64,000 nucleotides of DNA from Photobacterium sp. DA100 (GCF_029223585.1 NZ_CP119423.1:992001-1056000), one strand, 5' to 3'. Positions 46,031 through 56,897 are shown, numbered from the stretch's first letter. The notes: generated by a model not told the origin, from the sequence alone. Made by a program: numbers and translations.

Positions 46031-47617
46031 ATGTTCACTGATATCGTCGAACTATCGCGGTTACAGTTCGCATTAACAGCGATGTATCACTTTTTGTTCG
46101 TCCCATTGACTCTCGGTATGGCGTTCCTACTAGCCATCATGGAGTCGGTTTACGTAATGACCGGAAAGCAAATCTACAAGGACATGACCAAGTTCTGGGG
46201 TAAGCTTTTTGCCATCAACTTTGCCCTGGGTGTTTCCACGGGTCTTACCATGGAGTTCCAGTTCGGTACTAACTGGGCATACTACTCCCACTACGTAGGT
46301 GATATTTTCGGTGCGCCGCTGGCTATCGAAGCCCTTATCGCTTTCTTCCTTGAATCTACCCTAGTTGGCCTATTCTTCTTCGGTTGGGATCGTCTATCCA
46401 AGCGTCAGCACCTTGCGGTGACTTGGCTGGTTGCTCTTGGCTCCAACTTCTCGGCATTGTGGATTCTGGTGGCAAATGGTTGGATGCAGAACCCTGTAGG
46501 GGCAGAATTCAACTTTGAAACCATGCGTATGGAAATGGTTAGCTTTGCAGAAGTGGTGCTAAACCCGGTTGCGCAGGTGAAATTCGTTCACACTGTGGCG
46601 TCTGGTTACGTAACTGGTGCGATGTTCGTACTGGCTATCAGTTCTTACTACATCCTTAAAGGCCGTGATATCGCCTTTGCTCGCCGTTCATTTGCGATTG
46701 CAGCAGCGTTCGGTATGGCGTCAATTCTATCTGTCATCGTGCTGGGTGACGAATCAGGTTACGAGCTAGGTGACGTTCAGAAGACCAAGCTAGCAGCTAT
46801 CGAAGCTGAGTGGCATACAGAAGAAGCACCTGCTGCCTTCACCCTGTTTGGTATCCCTAACCAGGAAACGATGGAAACGGATTACGCGATCAAGATCCCT
46901 TATGTCATGGGTATTATCGCAACACGTTCTTTCGACACCGAAGTGACCGGCCTGCGTGATCTGAAAGACGAGCACGAAGAGCGTATCCGTAACGGTATGG
47001 TGGCTTACGGCTTGCTTGAGAAACTGCGTGCCGGTGACAAGACTCCAGAAAACATTGCAGCATTCGACGAAGTGAAGCACGACCTTGGTTACGGTTTCCT
47101 GCTTAAGCCTTATGCTGAAAACGTTGTGGACGCAACAGAAGAAGATATCGCCCGTGCTGCGGATGACTCTATCCCAACAGTATGGCCGCTGTTCTGGAGC
47201 TTCCGTATCATGGTGGCATGTGGCTTCCTGATGCTGGGTATTATCGGTGCGGCATTCATCCAGTCTTGCCGTCATAAGATCACCGAGAACAAGTGGGTGC
47301 TGAAAGCGGCGCTATACGGCCTACCACTTCCTTGGATTGCAGTAGAAGCCGGTTGGTTCGTTGCCGAATACGGTCGCCAGCCATGGGCGGTGGGTGAGAT
47401 CTTGCCGGTATCGATGGCGGCATCTAACCTTGCTGCTTCAGACATCATTACTTCTTTGCTGGCAATTATTGCACTGTACACAGTGTTCCTGATTGCTGAA
47501 TTGTACCTGATGATCAAGTTTGCTCGTCTAGGTCCTAGCAGCCTGAAAACGGGCCGCTACCACTTTGAAAAAACCGATGCACCACAGAACGTGGTATCGC
47601 GTCAGGTTGAAGCATAA
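46031..47617 (+). CDS. cydA: Cytochrome bd ubiquinol oxidase subunit I
   Basis: A 528-residue multi-helix inner-membrane subunit carrying haems b558, b595 and d. H20 in [11 protein letters not shown] corresponds to a haem ligand of the E. coli enzyme; GWDR and the quinol-binding Q-loop region (residues ~255-370, with the IPNQETM segment) are present. It oxidises quinol and reduces O2 to water with high affinity. The start [13 protein letters not shown] follows AAGGAG; a frame 15 codons longer is rejected. First gene of cydABX-ybgE. Confidence 0.97.
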   Translation: MFTDIVELSRLQFALTAMYHFLFVPLTLGMAFLLAIMESVYVMTGKQIYKDMTKFWGKLFAINFALGVSTGLTMEFQFGTNWAYYSHYVGDIFGAPLAIEALIAFFLESTLVGLFFFGWDRLSKRQHLAVTWLVALGSNFSALWILVANGWMQNPVGAEFNFETMRMEMVSFAEVVLNPVAQVKFVHTVASGYVTGAMFVLAISSYYILKGRDIAFARRSFAIAAAFGMASILSVIVLGDESGYELGDVQKTKLAAIEAEWHTEEAPAAFTLFGIPNQETMETDYAIKIPYVMGIIATRSFDTEVTGLRDLKDEHEERIRNGMVAYGLLEKLRAGDKTPENIAAFDEVKHDLGYGFLLKPYAENVVDATEEDIARAADDSIPTVWPLFWSFRIMVACGFLMLGIIGAAFIQSCRHKITENKWVLKAALYGLPLPWIAVEAGWFVAEYGRQPWAVGEILPVSMAASNLAASDIITSLLAIIALYTVFLIAELYLMIKFARLGPSSLKTGRYHFEKTDAPQNVVSRQVEA

Positions 47618-47634
47618 TCAGGGAGAGTTAAGCA

Positions 47635-48771
47635 ATGTTTGAATATGAAGTATTGCGATTTATCTGGTGGGTGCTAATCGGTGTGCTATGCATCGGCTTC
47701 GCAGTCACTGATGGTTTTGATATGGGTGTGGGTGTACTGTCGCGCATTATCGGCAAGACAGACAACGAACGCCGTGTAATGATTAACTCGATCGCCCCGC
47801 ACTGGGACGGTAACCAGGTTTGGTTGATCACCGCGGGTGGTGCCCTGTTTGCGGCATGGCCATTGGTATATGCAACAGCGTTCTCCGGCTTCTACTTTGC
47901 CATGATCATCACGCTAGCGGCACTTTGGCTGCGTCCGATCGGTTTTGACTACCGTTCGAAGATTGAAGATCCAAAGTGGCGTGAAACCTGGGACAAAGCG
48001 ATCTTCGTAGGTAGCTTCGTACCGCCGGTTATCTTCGGTGTGGCGTTTGGTAACCTACTGCAGGGTGTACCGTTCGAGCTAAACGAGTTCTTGATCCCGA
48101 CTTACAAGGGGTCGTTCTTCGGCCTGCTAAACCCGTTTGCCCTACTGTGCGGTATCGTGAGCATTCTGATGATCACCACCCAGGGTGCGGCATACCTGCA
48201 GATGAAAACCACCGACGCTATCCGCGAGCGCGCTCGCCGCGTTGCCATGCTTACCTCAGTGGGTACGGCAGTTTGTTTTGCCATTGCAGGTATCTGGGCT
48301 CAGAGCATCGAAGGTTACATCGTGACCTCTGAAATCATGACCAATGCGCCTTCTAACCCGCTGACCAAAGAAGTCATGCGCCAGAGCGGTGCGCTGTTTG
48401 CTAACTTTGACGCATACCCACTACTGTGGATTGCACCGGCGCTAGCGGTAGTGATGCCTGTACTGACCGTACTGAGCTCTCGTGCCAACCGCGGCGCACT
48501 GGCATTCATCACTTCTAGCCTGACTATGGCGGGCGTGATTTTGACGGCGGGTTTTGCCTTGTTCCCGTTCATCATGCCTTCAAGCCTGGTGCCAAACCAC
48601 AGCTTGACCATGTGGGATGCGACGTCTTCTGAGCTGACGCTGAACATTATGACCGGTGTTGCGGCAGTGATGGTACCGATTATCCTGGCGTACACGTCTT
48701 GGTGTTACTACAAGATGTTTGGCCGCCTTGATACCAAATATATCGAAGAGAACAAGAACTCACTGTACTAA
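47635..48771 (+). CDS. cydB: Cytochrome bd ubiquinol oxidase subunit II
   Basis: A 378-residue inner-membrane partner of CydA with about eight or nine helices. It begins MFEYEVLRFIWWVLIGVL and carries TDGFDMGVG and APHWDGNQVWLITAGGALFAAWP, which mark the family. The gene lies 17 bases after cydA with a GGGAGAG ribosome site, and is followed by cydX after 11 bases. Confidence 0.97.
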   Translation: MFEYEVLRFIWWVLIGVLCIGFAVTDGFDMGVGVLSRIIGKTDNERRVMINSIAPHWDGNQVWLITAGGALFAAWPLVYATAFSGFYFAMIITLAALWLRPIGFDYRSKIEDPKWRETWDKAIFVGSFVPPVIFGVAFGNLLQGVPFELNEFLIPTYKGSFFGLLNPFALLCGIVSILMITTQGAAYLQMKTTDAIRERARRVAMLTSVGTAVCFAIAGIWAQSIEGYIVTSEIMTNAPSNPLTKEVMRQSGALFANFDAYPLLWIAPALAVVMPVLTVLSSRANRGALAFITSSLTMAGVILTAGFALFPFIMPSSLVPNHSLTMWDATSSELTLNIMTGVAAVMVPIILAYTSWCYYKMFGRLDTKYIEENKNSLY

Positions 48772-48782
48772 GGAGACAGACT

Positions 48783-48896
48783 ATGTGGTATTTCGCTTGG
48801 ATCCTGGGTGTGCTTCTGGCCTGCTCATTCGGTATCATCAACGCGCTGTGGCTTGAAGCGACAGAAAATATGGATAAAGAGGATATCGGTGAGTAA
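48783..48896 (+). CDS. cydX: Cytochrome bd accessory small protein CydX
   Basis: A 37-residue single-span membrane peptide needed for stability and activity of cytochrome bd. It starts MWYFAWILGVLLACSFGIIN, the hallmark CydX sequence, and ends in an acidic tail. AAGGAGA precedes the ATG. Its last codons overlap the GTG start of ybgE by 8 bases, so the two are translationally coupled. Confidence 0.95.
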   Translation: MWYFAWILGVLLACSFGIINALWLEATENMDKEDIGE

Positions 48897-49191
48897 CCTC
48901 GATCACTGGGTGAAGCGTGCCCACCAGTGGCTAGACTTCGGTCTGCTGCGCTTAGCGTCTCTGCTGATGTCGATGGCATCGGCAGGGCTGGTGGTGTGGG
49001 AGCCCACACTCTTCGCCCAGGCGATTGGCGGTTTCGGACCGATTATCTCGCCGGCCCTGATTTGGGCAACGTGTGCCGCCATGGTCTTCGGGGTGGGCTT
49101 CGTCCCACGCCGTTGGTACTGGCAGGTGTTTTTCACGCCATACGCCTCGTTGCCTATCTTGGCTTATATTTTGTTTTTGCGCCTAACATAA
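48889..49191 (+). CDS. ybgE: Cyd operon membrane protein YbgE
   Basis: A 100-residue inner-membrane protein with three hydrophobic segments, of unknown function, conserved after cydABX. The start is a GTG overlapping the cydX end; AGAGGATATCG before it serves as ribosome site, and longer upstream frames would cross cydX. The length agrees with E. coli YbgE (97 residues). It ends in a strong terminator. Confidence 0.9.
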   Translation: MSNLDHWVKRAHQWLDFGLLRLASLLMSMASAGLVVWEPTLFAQAIGGFGPIISPALIWATCAAMVFGVGFVPRRWYWQVFFTPYASLPILAYILFLRLT

Positions 49192-49238
49192 TGATTTGAT
49201 GTCAATCTGTTCGCGCTGATACAAAAACATACAATTGA

Positions 49239-49275
49239 AACAGCCCATTGCAATTGAGTAATGGGCTGTTTTTTT
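49239..49275 (+). terminator. Terminator of the cyd operon
   Basis: Stem AACAGCCCATT / AATGGGCTGTT followed by a long T run. Confidence 0.92.
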
Positions 49276-49378
49276 GTAACTGGATAAAATGCAGCCTTAG
49301 AGTGTGTCGGCAGCGGATGGCAGGCAGTGACAAGATCATCAAAAAGGAAAACTCTGTGTGTTTACTGCGAATGCATGA

Positions 49379-49408
49379 TTCCAATCCGGTAGCCAAGTTA
49401 GGTATAGT
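49379..49408 (+). promoter_or_regulatory. Possible promoter of the tol-pal operon
   Basis: TTCCAA, an 18-base spacer, then TATAGT, about 50 bases upstream of ybgC. The -35 is weak. Confidence 0.35.
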
Positions 49409-49455
49409 AAGCCCTTGAGTAAAAGCCTAAATACATTGGGAACACCAAGGTTGGA

Positions 49456-49869
49456 ATGGTAATGACCGAAGAGCATCCTTTTGACTGGCCGATCAGGGTC
49501 TACTACGAAGACACTGATGTCGGTGGCCTGGTTTATCATGCTAACTATATTAAGTTTTTTGAGCGGGCGAGGACGGAACTCTTCCGTTCTGTCGGTGTCA
49601 GTCTTAACGACTTGTTCGCCGAAAAAGTCAGTTTTGTTGTGCGCCATATGGAGGTTGATTATCTCAAGGGCGCCAAGTTGGATGATCAACTTGTTGTACG
49701 GACCTGGCCTAATACTATACGCCGGGCATCAATCGAATTTTGTCAGGTTTTAGTTAACACTAACGGGCAAACCTTGTGTAGCGCATCGATTCAGGTAGCC
49801 TGTGTCCACCCCGATACGTTGAAACCTATCAAGATCCCAGAACATATTTTATCGGAGATAACTAAGTGA
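49456..49869 (+). CDS. ybgC: Acyl-CoA thioesterase YbgC (hot-dog fold)
   Basis: A 137-residue cytoplasmic thioesterase of the 4-hydroxybenzoyl-CoA type. The active-site Asp is in [20 protein letters not shown], and FERARTEL follows. Acts on short acyl-CoA or acyl-ACP and is linked to phospholipid metabolism at the Tol machinery. AAGG precedes the first ATG; a second ATG two codons on is possible. First gene of the tol-pal operon, and its stop overlaps the tolQ GTG start. Confidence 0.93.
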   Translation: MVMTEEHPFDWPIRVYYEDTDVGGLVYHANYIKFFERARTELFRSVGVSLNDLFAEKVSFVVRHMEVDYLKGAKLDDQLVVRTWPNTIRRASIEFCQVLVNTNGQTLCSASIQVACVHPDTLKPIKIPEHILSEITK

Positions 49870-50549
49870 CTGAACTTTCGATTTTAGACCTTTTCCTACA
49901 GGCGAGCCTGTTGGGTAAGGTTGTTGTGATCATTTTGATGTGTATGTCTGTTGCATCCTGGACCATGATCATCAAGCGCTCCCAAGTCTTGTCACGGGCT
50001 AAATCTAACGTGGAGCGTTTTGAAGACCGTTTCTGGTCTGGCGTGGATCTGTCGCAGCTTTACCAAGAAGTGGAAGCGCGCAAGGATAGCCTGACCGGCA
50101 CCGAGCAAATTTTCCATGCGGGTTTCAAGGAGTTTGCCCGCCTGCATCGCAACAACGGCAAGGCGCCTGAAGCGGTGATGGAAGGCACTGGGCGTGCGAT
50201 GCGTGTGGCCATGTCTCGTGAAGTGGAAGAGCTGGAAACCAACCTGCCATTTTTGGCAACAGTCGGCTCGATCAGCCCGTATATCGGCCTGTTCGGTACG
50301 GTATGGGGGGTTATGCACGCCTTTATCGCCCTTGGTGCGGTGAAGCAAGCGACATTGGCGATGGTTGCACCGGGTATTGCCGAATCATTGATTGCAACGG
50401 CCATTGGTCTGTTCGCTGCGATCCCGGCGGTTATCTTTTTCAACAAGCTGACTAACCAGGTGGCTAAGCTTGAGCACTCTTATGCCACTTTCATGGATGA
50501 GTTTTCTAGCATTTTGCACCGCCAGGCATTTGCTGCTCACCAGGAGTAG
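49866..50549 (+). CDS. tolQ: Tol-Pal proton channel subunit TolQ
   Basis: A 227-residue inner-membrane protein with three helices, forming the proton-conducting stator with TolR. Family blocks are [36 protein letters not shown] and [13 protein letters not shown]. It starts with GTG in a GTGA overlap with the ybgC stop, a sign of coupling. The complex drives outer-membrane constriction at division. Confidence 0.95.
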   Translation: MTELSILDLFLQASLLGKVVVIILMCMSVASWTMIIKRSQVLSRAKSNVERFEDRFWSGVDLSQLYQEVEARKDSLTGTEQIFHAGFKEFARLHRNNGKAPEAVMEGTGRAMRVAMSREVEELETNLPFLATVGSISPYIGLFGTVWGVMHAFIALGAVKQATLAMVAPGIAESLIATAIGLFAAIPAVIFFNKLTNQVAKLEHSYATFMDEFSSILHRQAFAAHQE

Positions 50550-50554
50550 AAGCG

Positions 50555-51001
50555 ATGTCTTATCAACCGAAAAAACGCAAGGTTACTTGTGAAATCAATA
50601 TAGTACCCTATATCGACGTGATGTTTGTGCTGCTGATTATCTTCATGGTGACGGCGCCATTTATTACTCAAGGGGTCGATGTTGATTTACCGAGCACCAC
50701 CACGGCCAAGACGGCGGCCGAGTTGGTCGGTGAGAACAATGAAAAGCCACCGATTATTGTTGAAGTTGACCGCGACGGGCACCTAGGCATCAGTGTGGAT
50801 GATCAGGAGATGCAGCGTGGTCTAGGCCTCAATGAACTGCTTACCCGTGTGCGTGCAGAGCTGCAGTTGAACCCCGAGTCTACGGTGCTAGTCGGTGGGG
50901 ACGCACGTGCGCCTTATGCCTACATTATTGAGACGCTGGATGCACTCAACCAGGCGGGCGTTGGTTCGGTAGGTCTAATGACCGAACCTCTCGAACAATA
51001 A
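50555..51001 (+). CDS. tolR: Tol-Pal stator subunit TolR
   Basis: A 148-residue ExbD-like protein: one N-terminal helix with the essential proton-path Asp in VPYIDVMFVLLIIFMV, then a periplasmic domain (VDLPSTTTA onward). It pairs with TolQ and passes force to TolA. AGGAG ribosome site, five bases after tolQ. Confidence 0.96.
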   Translation: MSYQPKKRKVTCEINIVPYIDVMFVLLIIFMVTAPFITQGVDVDLPSTTTAKTAAELVGENNEKPPIIVEVDRDGHLGISVDDQEMQRGLGLNELLTRVRAELQLNPESTVLVGGDARAPYAYIIETLDALNQAGVGSVGLMTEPLEQ

Positions 51002-51014
51002 GCAGGCGGGCAGG

Positions 51015-52058
51015 ATGAAAAAAAGAGAATATAGTGCTGCCTTCATTATTTCGTTAATTATGCATGGTTCACTGGTCGCTATGTTGTTGTGGGGAACGGA
51101 TTTCATCATGACAAAACCTAAGCCCTCGGGCAGCATCGTTCAGGCGGTGGTGGTCGATCCGGCTTTGGTGAACCAGCAGGCACAGCGTATCCGCCAGCAG
51201 CGCGAAGCAGCAAAAACTGCCGAGCAGGACAGGCTCAAGCGCTTGGAGCAGCAGGCTGAAGCCTTGGAGAAAATGCGTCTGGAAGAAGAGCAGCGTTTAC
51301 GTCAGCTCAAGGCGGACAAGCTTAGGGCGGAGAAAGAAGCCCGTGAAGCCGAGCAAGAGCGCAAGCGTGTAGCGGCCGAGCGAGCTAAAGCCGCGGAAGA
51401 GAAGCGTAAAGCGGACGAGGCCGCCCGTGTTGCCCGCGAGCAAGCCGCCAAAGCAGAAGCTGAGCGTAAAGCGAAACAGGAAGCAGCCAAAAAAGCTGAG
51501 GAAGAGCGCCAGCGTCAAGTAGCCGAGCAGCGTAAAGCTGAAGAAGCAAAGCGCCAGGCAGAAGCGGCTGCCGCGAAAGCCGAAGCTGAGCGCCAGGCAC
51601 AGGTTGCAGCCAAGAAGAAAGCCGAGGAAGAAGCGCGCAAAGCGGAGGCCGCCCGTAAGGAAGCCGAACGCAAGGCCGCGGAAGCCCGTGAGCTTCAGCG
51701 CCAGCAGGAAGCGGCGTTGAATGATATGTTTGCCGGCTTGGAAGCTGAATCAGAGCAGCGTGGCGGTGCACGCGGTCAGTTTATTTCTGACGAGCGCGAT
51801 CGCTATGGTGCGATTTACACCCAGATGATCCAGCAGAATTTGTTGGTGGAGCAGAGCTTTATCGGCAAGGAGTGTGTGATCCGCATGCGCCTGTCGAGCA
51901 ATGGTTTGGTGCTAGATGCGTCGGAAGATGGCGGCGATAGTGCTGTCTGCCGGGCAGCCAAAGCCGCGGTGGTCAAGGTGAGCCAGTTCCCGATGCCGGA
52001 AGACCCTGCCGTGGTTGAGCAGCTTCGCAGCATCAGACTGACAGTAAGCCCGCAATAA
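51015..52058 (+). CDS. tolA: Tol-Pal energy transducer TolA
   Basis: A 347-residue inner-membrane-anchored protein in three parts: an N-terminal helix ([21 protein letters not shown]), a long Ala/Lys/Glu-rich helix (about residues 60-240) that spans the periplasm, and a globular C-terminal domain ([21 protein letters not shown] onward) that contacts TolB/Pal. The repetitive middle is normal for TolA and is low complexity, not a mobile repeat. Confidence 0.95.
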   Translation: MKKREYSAAFIISLIMHGSLVAMLLWGTDFIMTKPKPSGSIVQAVVVDPALVNQQAQRIRQQREAAKTAEQDRLKRLEQQAEALEKMRLEEEQRLRQLKADKLRAEKEAREAEQERKRVAAERAKAAEEKRKADEAARVAREQAAKAEAERKAKQEAAKKAEEERQRQVAEQRKAEEAKRQAEAAAAKAEAERQAQVAAKKKAEEEARKAEAARKEAERKAAEARELQRQQEAALNDMFAGLEAESEQRGGARGQFISDERDRYGAIYTQMIQQNLLVEQSFIGKECVIRMRLSSNGLVLDASEDGGDSAVCRAAKAAVVKVSQFPMPEDPAVVEQLRSIRLTVSPQ

Positions 52059-52068
52059 GGAAGGAATA

Positions 52069-53418
52069 ATGATGAAACGTTGGTTAATGGGCTTGTGCGT
52101 GGCACTGTTGAGTTTCAGCCAAATCGCACAGGCAGAGCTGGAATTGGTGATCACCGAAGGGGTGGACTCGGCCCGTCCTATCGGTGTGGTGCCGTTCAAG
52201 TGGGAAGGGGCCGGTCAGATGCCGACCGATATTTCGGCGGTCATTGCGTCTGATTTGCGCCGAAGCGGTAAGTTTTCGCCGGTCGCGACCAGCAGTATGC
52301 CGCAAACCCCTGCGAGCGAAGAGCAAGTCGATTATAACGCCTGGACATCAATGGGCGTCGATGCCTTGGTGACCGGTACGGTGACCATGAACGAGCAGGG
52401 CAACTATGTCATCAACTACCAGCTGATCGACGTGGTTCGCGGCCAGCTGACCAGCGGCCAGAGCCGCGGCTTGGAAAACGGCGAACTGGTGCTGACCAAG
52501 GATCACCTGATGATCAACAACCGGGCCACAGTCAAAGAGTCACGCCTACGCCATTATGCCCACCGTATCTCAGATATTGTGTACGAAAGGCTGACGGGCG
52601 AGAAAGGGGCGTTCCTGACCCGCATCGCCTATGTGGTGATTGATGACAAGGCTCAGTACCCGTACCAGCTGCGCGTAGCGGACTACGACGGCTACAACGA
52701 GCGCTTGGTGCTGAAATCACAGCAGCCGTTGATGTCGCCGTCTTGGTCGCCGGATGGCAGCAAGTTGGCCTACGTCAGCTTCGAGAACCAGCAGGCGCAG
52801 ATCTTTATCATGGATATCTACAAGGGTACCCGTGAAATGGTGACGTCGTTCCCGCGCCATAACGGTAACCCGCGTTTCTCGCCAGATGGCAAGAAGCTGG
52901 CGATTGTGCTGTCGAAGAGTGGTAGCTTGCAGATCTATATCAAAGACCTGGAAACCAAGGAATTGAAGCAGATCACCCGTGGCCGCGCGAACAATACCGA
53001 GGCATTTTGGGATCCGAGCGGCGACTCTTTGATTTTTACCTCAGACAGAGGTGGTAACCCACAGATTTATAGAGTAAATTTAGCTGACGGTTCGACTAAG
53101 CGCCTGACTTGGCAAGGAAGTCAGAACCTCGGTGGTCAATTGACGCCTGATGGCCGCTACCTGATTATGGTGAATCGGTCTGATTCTGGCTACAACATTG
53201 CCAAGCAAGATTTGAAAACCAATGCCGTACAGGTACTGACCAAGACATTTTTGGATGAATCACCAAGCATTGCGCCAAATGGCGGCATGGTGATTTACAG
53301 CTCGGTCAATAATAAGTCCAACGAGCTGTCACTAGTGTCGATTGATGGGCGATTTAAAGCAAGATTACCTGCTACTAACGGGCGGGTGAGGGCTCCTGCC
53401 TGGGGACCTTTCCTCTAA
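52069..53418 (+). CDS. tolB: Tol-Pal periplasmic beta-propeller TolB
   Basis: A 449-residue periplasmic protein. The signal peptide ends at QIAQA, then an N-terminal alpha/beta domain, then a six-bladed WD40-like propeller with repeated [28 protein letters not shown] and [16 protein letters not shown] segments. It binds Pal and TolA. AAGGA lies just before two successive ATGs; either may start translation. Confidence 0.96.
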   Translation: MMKRWLMGLCVALLSFSQIAQAELELVITEGVDSARPIGVVPFKWEGAGQMPTDISAVIASDLRRSGKFSPVATSSMPQTPASEEQVDYNAWTSMGVDALVTGTVTMNEQGNYVINYQLIDVVRGQLTSGQSRGLENGELVLTKDHLMINNRATVKESRLRHYAHRISDIVYERLTGEKGAFLTRIAYVVIDDKAQYPYQLRVADYDGYNERLVLKSQQPLMSPSWSPDGSKLAYVSFENQQAQIFIMDIYKGTREMVTSFPRHNGNPRFSPDGKKLAIVLSKSGSLQIYIKDLETKELKQITRGRANNTEAFWDPSGDSLIFTSDRGGNPQIYRVNLADGSTKRLTWQGSQNLGGQLTPDGRYLIMVNRSDSGYNIAKQDLKTNAVQVLTKTFLDESPSIAPNGGMVIYSSVNNKSNELSLVSIDGRFKARLPATNGRVRAPAWGPFL

Positions 53419-53453
53419 GTTAGCTGCAACTCGTAATAAAAAAGGAAAATAAA

Positions 53454-53984
53454 ATGCAACTGAACAAAGTTTTAAAGGGTTTGGCAATTGCGCTGCCAAT
53501 GTTTACTCTAGCGGCGTGTAGCTCAAGCGAAAGCACTGATAGCTCAGCGGCGTCAGAGACCAACACAGGTTCAACAACTGAGCAATCTACGGTAGTAACA
53601 TCACCGGTTGAGCAAGAGCCAGTACTTTCTGAGCAGGAGCTACGCAGCCAGCAGCTACGTCAAGAGCAAACTATCTACTTCAAGTTTGACAACGCTGAAA
53701 TCCAGCCTGACTACCAGGACATGCTGACCGCTCACGCTGAGTACCTACGTGACAACGCTGAAGTTAAAGTGATCGTGGAAGGTCACGCCGACGAGCGCGG
53801 TACACCAGAGTACAACATCGCACTGGGCGAGCGTCGTGCCAATGCAGTTGCTAAGTACCTACAGGCGCTAGGCGTATCTGCAAGCCAAATCTCAATTGTT
53901 AGCTACGGTGAAGAAAAGCCTCTAGTTCTAGGCCACACTGAAGCTGACTACGCCAAGAACCGTCGTTCGGTTCTGGTTTACTAA
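53454..53984 (+). CDS. pal: Peptidoglycan-associated lipoprotein Pal
   Basis: A 176-residue outer-membrane lipoprotein. Lipobox LAAC (Cys at about 22), a Ser/Thr-rich linker, then an OmpA-like peptidoglycan-binding domain with [24 protein letters not shown] and [10 protein letters not shown]. It tethers the outer membrane to the cell wall and interacts with TolB. AAGGA ribosome site. Confidence 0.97.
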   Translation: MQLNKVLKGLAIALPMFTLAACSSSESTDSSAASETNTGSTTEQSTVVTSPVEQEPVLSEQELRSQQLRQEQTIYFKFDNAEIQPDYQDMLTAHAEYLRDNAEVKVIVEGHADERGTPEYNIALGERRANAVAKYLQALGVSASQISIVSYGEEKPLVLGHTEADYAKNRRSVLVY

Positions 53985-54003
53985 GCCATCATAGGTAATT
54001 ACG

Positions 54004-54750
54004 ATGAACAGTAACACAATGCGAAAGCTCGCATTTACGTTGCTGGTTGGTGCGGCGACCCAGGTGGTCGCCGCACCTGCTCCTGTTACTGAAATTAGCG
54101 GTAGCAGTGCGCAGGGCGATAGCCTGGAACGTCTGGAAAGGATGATTGAGGCTCGCAACCAGGTGCAGTTGGATATGCAACGGCAACTGGATCAGCTGGC
54201 AACCGAAATGGATGAGCTACGAGGTATCGTAGAAAGAAACAGCTACGATTTAAGCCAGATGCTTGAGCGTCAGCGCGAGCTCTATCGTGAGATTGATGCC
54301 CTCAGTCGTCAGCCTCAAGCTAAGCCGGCTGACGAAAAATCATCAGAAAAGGCAAGTAGCGAAGTATACTCCAGCAATGTGAGTGAGAACGAAGCGTATG
54401 AATCAGCCGTGAACCTGATCTTGAAGGAGAAGGATTACACCGGCGCGATCACTGCGTTCAAAGGCTTTCTTACTACCTACCCTGAATCAAGCTACAAGCC
54501 GAATGCCCATTACTGGCTTGGTCAGCTTTACTTCACGCAAAACCAACTCCCCGAAGCGGCAGAGCAATTCACCGCGGTGGCCAGTTTTGAGAAGTCCAAC
54601 AAGCGAGCCGATGCGTTGCTGAAACTCGGTATTATTGCCGAGCGGAGCAAGAAAACCGCAGAGGCGAAGAAATACTACCAGCAAGTTATTTCAGCTTATC
54701 CGAACTCAACCAGTTCGCGTCAGGCGCAAAGTAACCTCGACAAGCTATAA
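54004..54750 (+). CDS. cpoB: Cell division coordinator CpoB (YbgF)
   Basis: A 248-residue periplasmic protein: signal peptide (ending near QVVAA), an N-terminal trimerising coiled coil (SLERLERMIEARNQVQLDMQ, to ~residue 95) and C-terminal TPR repeats (AYESAVNLILKEKDYTGAI, KPNAHYWLGQLYF). It links Tol-Pal to peptidoglycan synthesis at the septum. Last gene of the tol-pal operon, followed by a terminator. Confidence 0.95.
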   Translation: MNSNTMRKLAFTLLVGAATQVVAAPAPVTEISGSSAQGDSLERLERMIEARNQVQLDMQRQLDQLATEMDELRGIVERNSYDLSQMLERQRELYREIDALSRQPQAKPADEKSSEKASSEVYSSNVSENEAYESAVNLILKEKDYTGAITAFKGFLTTYPESSYKPNAHYWLGQLYFTQNQLPEAAEQFTAVASFEKSNKRADALLKLGIIAERSKKTAEAKKYYQQVISAYPNSTSSRQAQSNLDKL

Positions 54751-54771
54751 GCGTTTGCTCGGATGGATTGC

Positions 54772-54797
54772 AAAAGGCCGGTTGACCGGCCTTTTTT
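54772..54797 (+). terminator. Terminator of the tol-pal operon
   Basis: Stem AAAAGGCCGG / CCGGCCTTTT with a TTGA loop and T tail. Confidence 0.93.
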
Positions 54798-54870
54798 GAT
54801 CCATGCTATTTGAACGTTTGCGGTGTATAATGCGCGGATTGTACATGGACAGCAATAGAGCAACCGAGCT

Positions 54871-55932
54871 ATGAGTCTAACATTTGATCCCTCTGAAATG
54901 GTTTACCCGTTTCCACCTAAGCCAATTCCGCTAACCGCTGATGAGCAGCAGGCGTACAAGGCAAAAATCAAGGCACTGCTGAAGGAAAAAGATGCAGTGC
55001 TGGTGGCCCACTACTATACCGATCCTGAAATCCAGGCGCTGGCGGAAGAGACCGGAGGGTTTGTTGGTGACTCGCTGGAAATGGCCAAGTTCGGTAACCA
55101 GCACCCGGCCAAGACGCTGGTGATTTGTGGCGTACGCTTCATGGGTGAGTCAGCCAAGATCCTGACCCCGGAAAAGCGAGTATTGATGCCGACCCTGGAA
55201 GCGGAGTGTTCGCTAGACCTCGGCTGTCCGATTGATGAGTTCAGCAAGTTCTGTGATGCCCATCCAGACCATACCGTTGTAGTTTACGCCAACACCTCCG
55301 CCGCGGTAAAAGCCCGTGCCGACTGGGTGGTGACCTCGAGTATCGCGCTGGAAATTGTTGAGCACCTAGACAGCGAAGATAGGAAAATTATCTGGGGTCC
55401 CGACCGTCACTTAGGTTCGTACATCCAGAAACAAACCGGTGCCGAAATGCTGTTGTGGCAGGGTGAATGTGTGGTTCATGACGAGTTCTCGGCCAAAGCC
55501 TTGCGTGACATGAAACACTTGTATCCGGATGCCGCGATTTTGGTACATCCAGAATCCCCAGCCAGTGTTGTGGCCCTGGCGGATGCGGTAGGCTCGACCA
55601 GCCAGCTGATCAAAGCGGCTAAAGAGCTGCCTAACCAGCAGCTGATTGTGGCTACGGACAAGGGTATCTTCTTCAAGATGCAACAAATGGTGCCGGGCAA
55701 AGAGCTGATTGAAGCGCCGACAGCCGGTGCCGGTGCCACATGCCGTAGCTGTGCCCACTGTCCGTGGATGGCGATGAATGGCCTCAAAGCGATCGAGCAG
55801 GGCTTGCGAGAAGGTGGCGAGCAGCACGAAATCTTTGTTGATGAATCGCTGCGTGAAAAGTCGCTGATCCCGCTCAACCGTATGCTGGACTTTGCTGCCC
55901 AGCTGCAGGCCAGCGTGAAAGGCAACGCGTAG
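54871..55932 (+). CDS. nadA: Quinolinate synthase A
   Basis: A 353-residue [4Fe-4S] enzyme that condenses iminoaspartate with dihydroxyacetone phosphate to quinolinate in de novo NAD synthesis. The three cluster cysteines fall in the [16 protein letters not shown] region, GECVVHDEF and [32 protein letters not shown] is the substrate-binding block. A perfect -10 (TATAAT, 54826-54831) lies 40 bases upstream, so it has its own promoter. The ribosome site is weak. Confidence 0.96.
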   Translation: MSLTFDPSEMVYPFPPKPIPLTADEQQAYKAKIKALLKEKDAVLVAHYYTDPEIQALAEETGGFVGDSLEMAKFGNQHPAKTLVICGVRFMGESAKILTPEKRVLMPTLEAECSLDLGCPIDEFSKFCDAHPDHTVVVYANTSAAVKARADWVVTSSIALEIVEHLDSEDRKIIWGPDRHLGSYIQKQTGAEMLLWQGECVVHDEFSAKALRDMKHLYPDAAILVHPESPASVVALADAVGSTSQLIKAAKELPNQQLIVATDKGIFFKMQQMVPGKELIEAPTAGAGATCRSCAHCPWMAMNGLKAIEQGLREGGEQHEIFVDESLREKSLIPLNRMLDFAAQLQASVKGNA

Positions 55933-55945
55933 TGCCATCTCTGCC

Positions 55946-55979
55946 AAAAAAGAGCGACCCTGGGGTCGCTCTTTTTTTA
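55946..55979 (+). terminator. nadA terminator
   Basis: Stem AGAGCGACCC / GGGTCGCTCT flanked by A and T runs. Confidence 0.93.
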
Positions 55980-56033
55980 TGTAACACAGCTCATATTTGG
56001 TTAGAATCAACCTTTTGATAAAGGAGATTTTCT

Positions 56034-56897
56034 GTGGGACAGACAATGCTTACGGTCGCCTTGCCCATTGCGCTGGCTTGGATGATGTATTGTGTCGGTT
56101 TGACGCTGTCTTTGGCTGACTTCAAGCGAGTAGGGCGTTATCCGCGGGTTGTGTTTTCCGGATTGGCAGCCCAGTTGATCGGCTTACCACTGATTGCCCT
56201 GGCCTTGATCCATTCTCTTGGTTTGCCGGAAGTCGTCGCTGTTGGCCTGTGGCTCCTGGCATTGGCACCGGGTGGGGCATCGTCCAACGTGATCACCCAC
56301 TTGTGCGGCGGAAATACCGCGCTTTCCATTTCAATGACCGCAGTGAGTAGCTTGATCATCCCTTTTAGCCTACCTCTACTACTTCCCGTGGTGCTTAGTG
56401 ATAGCCAGTTGGTACTGCCGTTGAAAACGGCTATTTTGCAGTTGGTGATGGTTACCTTGGTCCCCGTTTCTATCGGCATGCTGTGCCATCATTTTGGCCG
56501 TGGCAAGGGGTATGGGCGTTTTGCTAAATGGGCGGGGCGTTCGTCAATCTGGGTGTTGATGTTCACGGTTGCAATTACCTTAGCGGCCAACACCAAGGTG
56601 TTCCAGCAGTTGTTCTCCACGGTTTCTGTCGTTGCCATTGCCCTATGCCTGTTGGGTATGGCGCTGGGTGTAGTCGTTGCCTTTTGGCTTAAAGGGGGGG
56701 AGGTATTGACCAAGACTCTGGCAATCGAAGTGGGGATCCAAAATGCCGGGACCGCGATCTTTGTCGCGGTGGTACAGCTCAAGCAACCAGAGCTGGCACT
56801 GACACCCCTGCTATATGGGGTGTTGATGAATATTCCGGTCGCCGTGATGATTTACCGCTACCAGCGGGGGCATTCGCGCTCGCTCTTCGCCCGCTAG
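56034..56897 (+). CDS. Bile acid:sodium symporter (BASS)-family transporter
   Basis: A 287-residue inner-membrane protein with about nine or ten helices. Family signatures are the GLTLSLADFKRVGRYP start region, LALAPGGASSNVITHLCGG and the second crossover AIEVGIQNAGTAIFVAV. Bacterial members move organic anions with Na+; the substrate is unknown here. The start is a GTG at 56034 with AAGGAG seven bases upstream; an internal ATG four codons later has poorer spacing. Confidence 0.88.
   Translation: MGQTMLTVALPIALAWMMYCVGLTLSLADFKRVGRYPRVVFSGLAAQLIGLPLIALALIHSLGLPEVVAVGLWLLALAPGGASSNVITHLCGGNTALSISMTAVSSLIIPFSLPLLLPVVLSDSQLVLPLKTAILQLVMVTLVPVSIGMLCHHFGRGKGYGRFAKWAGRSSIWVLMFTVAITLAANTKVFQQLFSTVSVVAIALCLLGMALGVVVAFWLKGGEVLTKTLAIEVGIQNAGTAIFVAVVQLKQPELALTPLLYGVLMNIPVAVMIYRYQRGHSRSLFAR

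Noticed and set aside
45864..46076. 70-codon ORF just before cydA
   Set aside because: It runs out of frame into cydA and has no clear ribosome site. The basic start followed by a hydrophobic stretch looks tempting but is probably chance in the leader.
51240..51720. Repetitive Ala/Lys/Glu-coding tract resembling a repeat array
   Set aside because: This is the normal periplasm-spanning helix of TolA, with no repeat unit or spacer structure.
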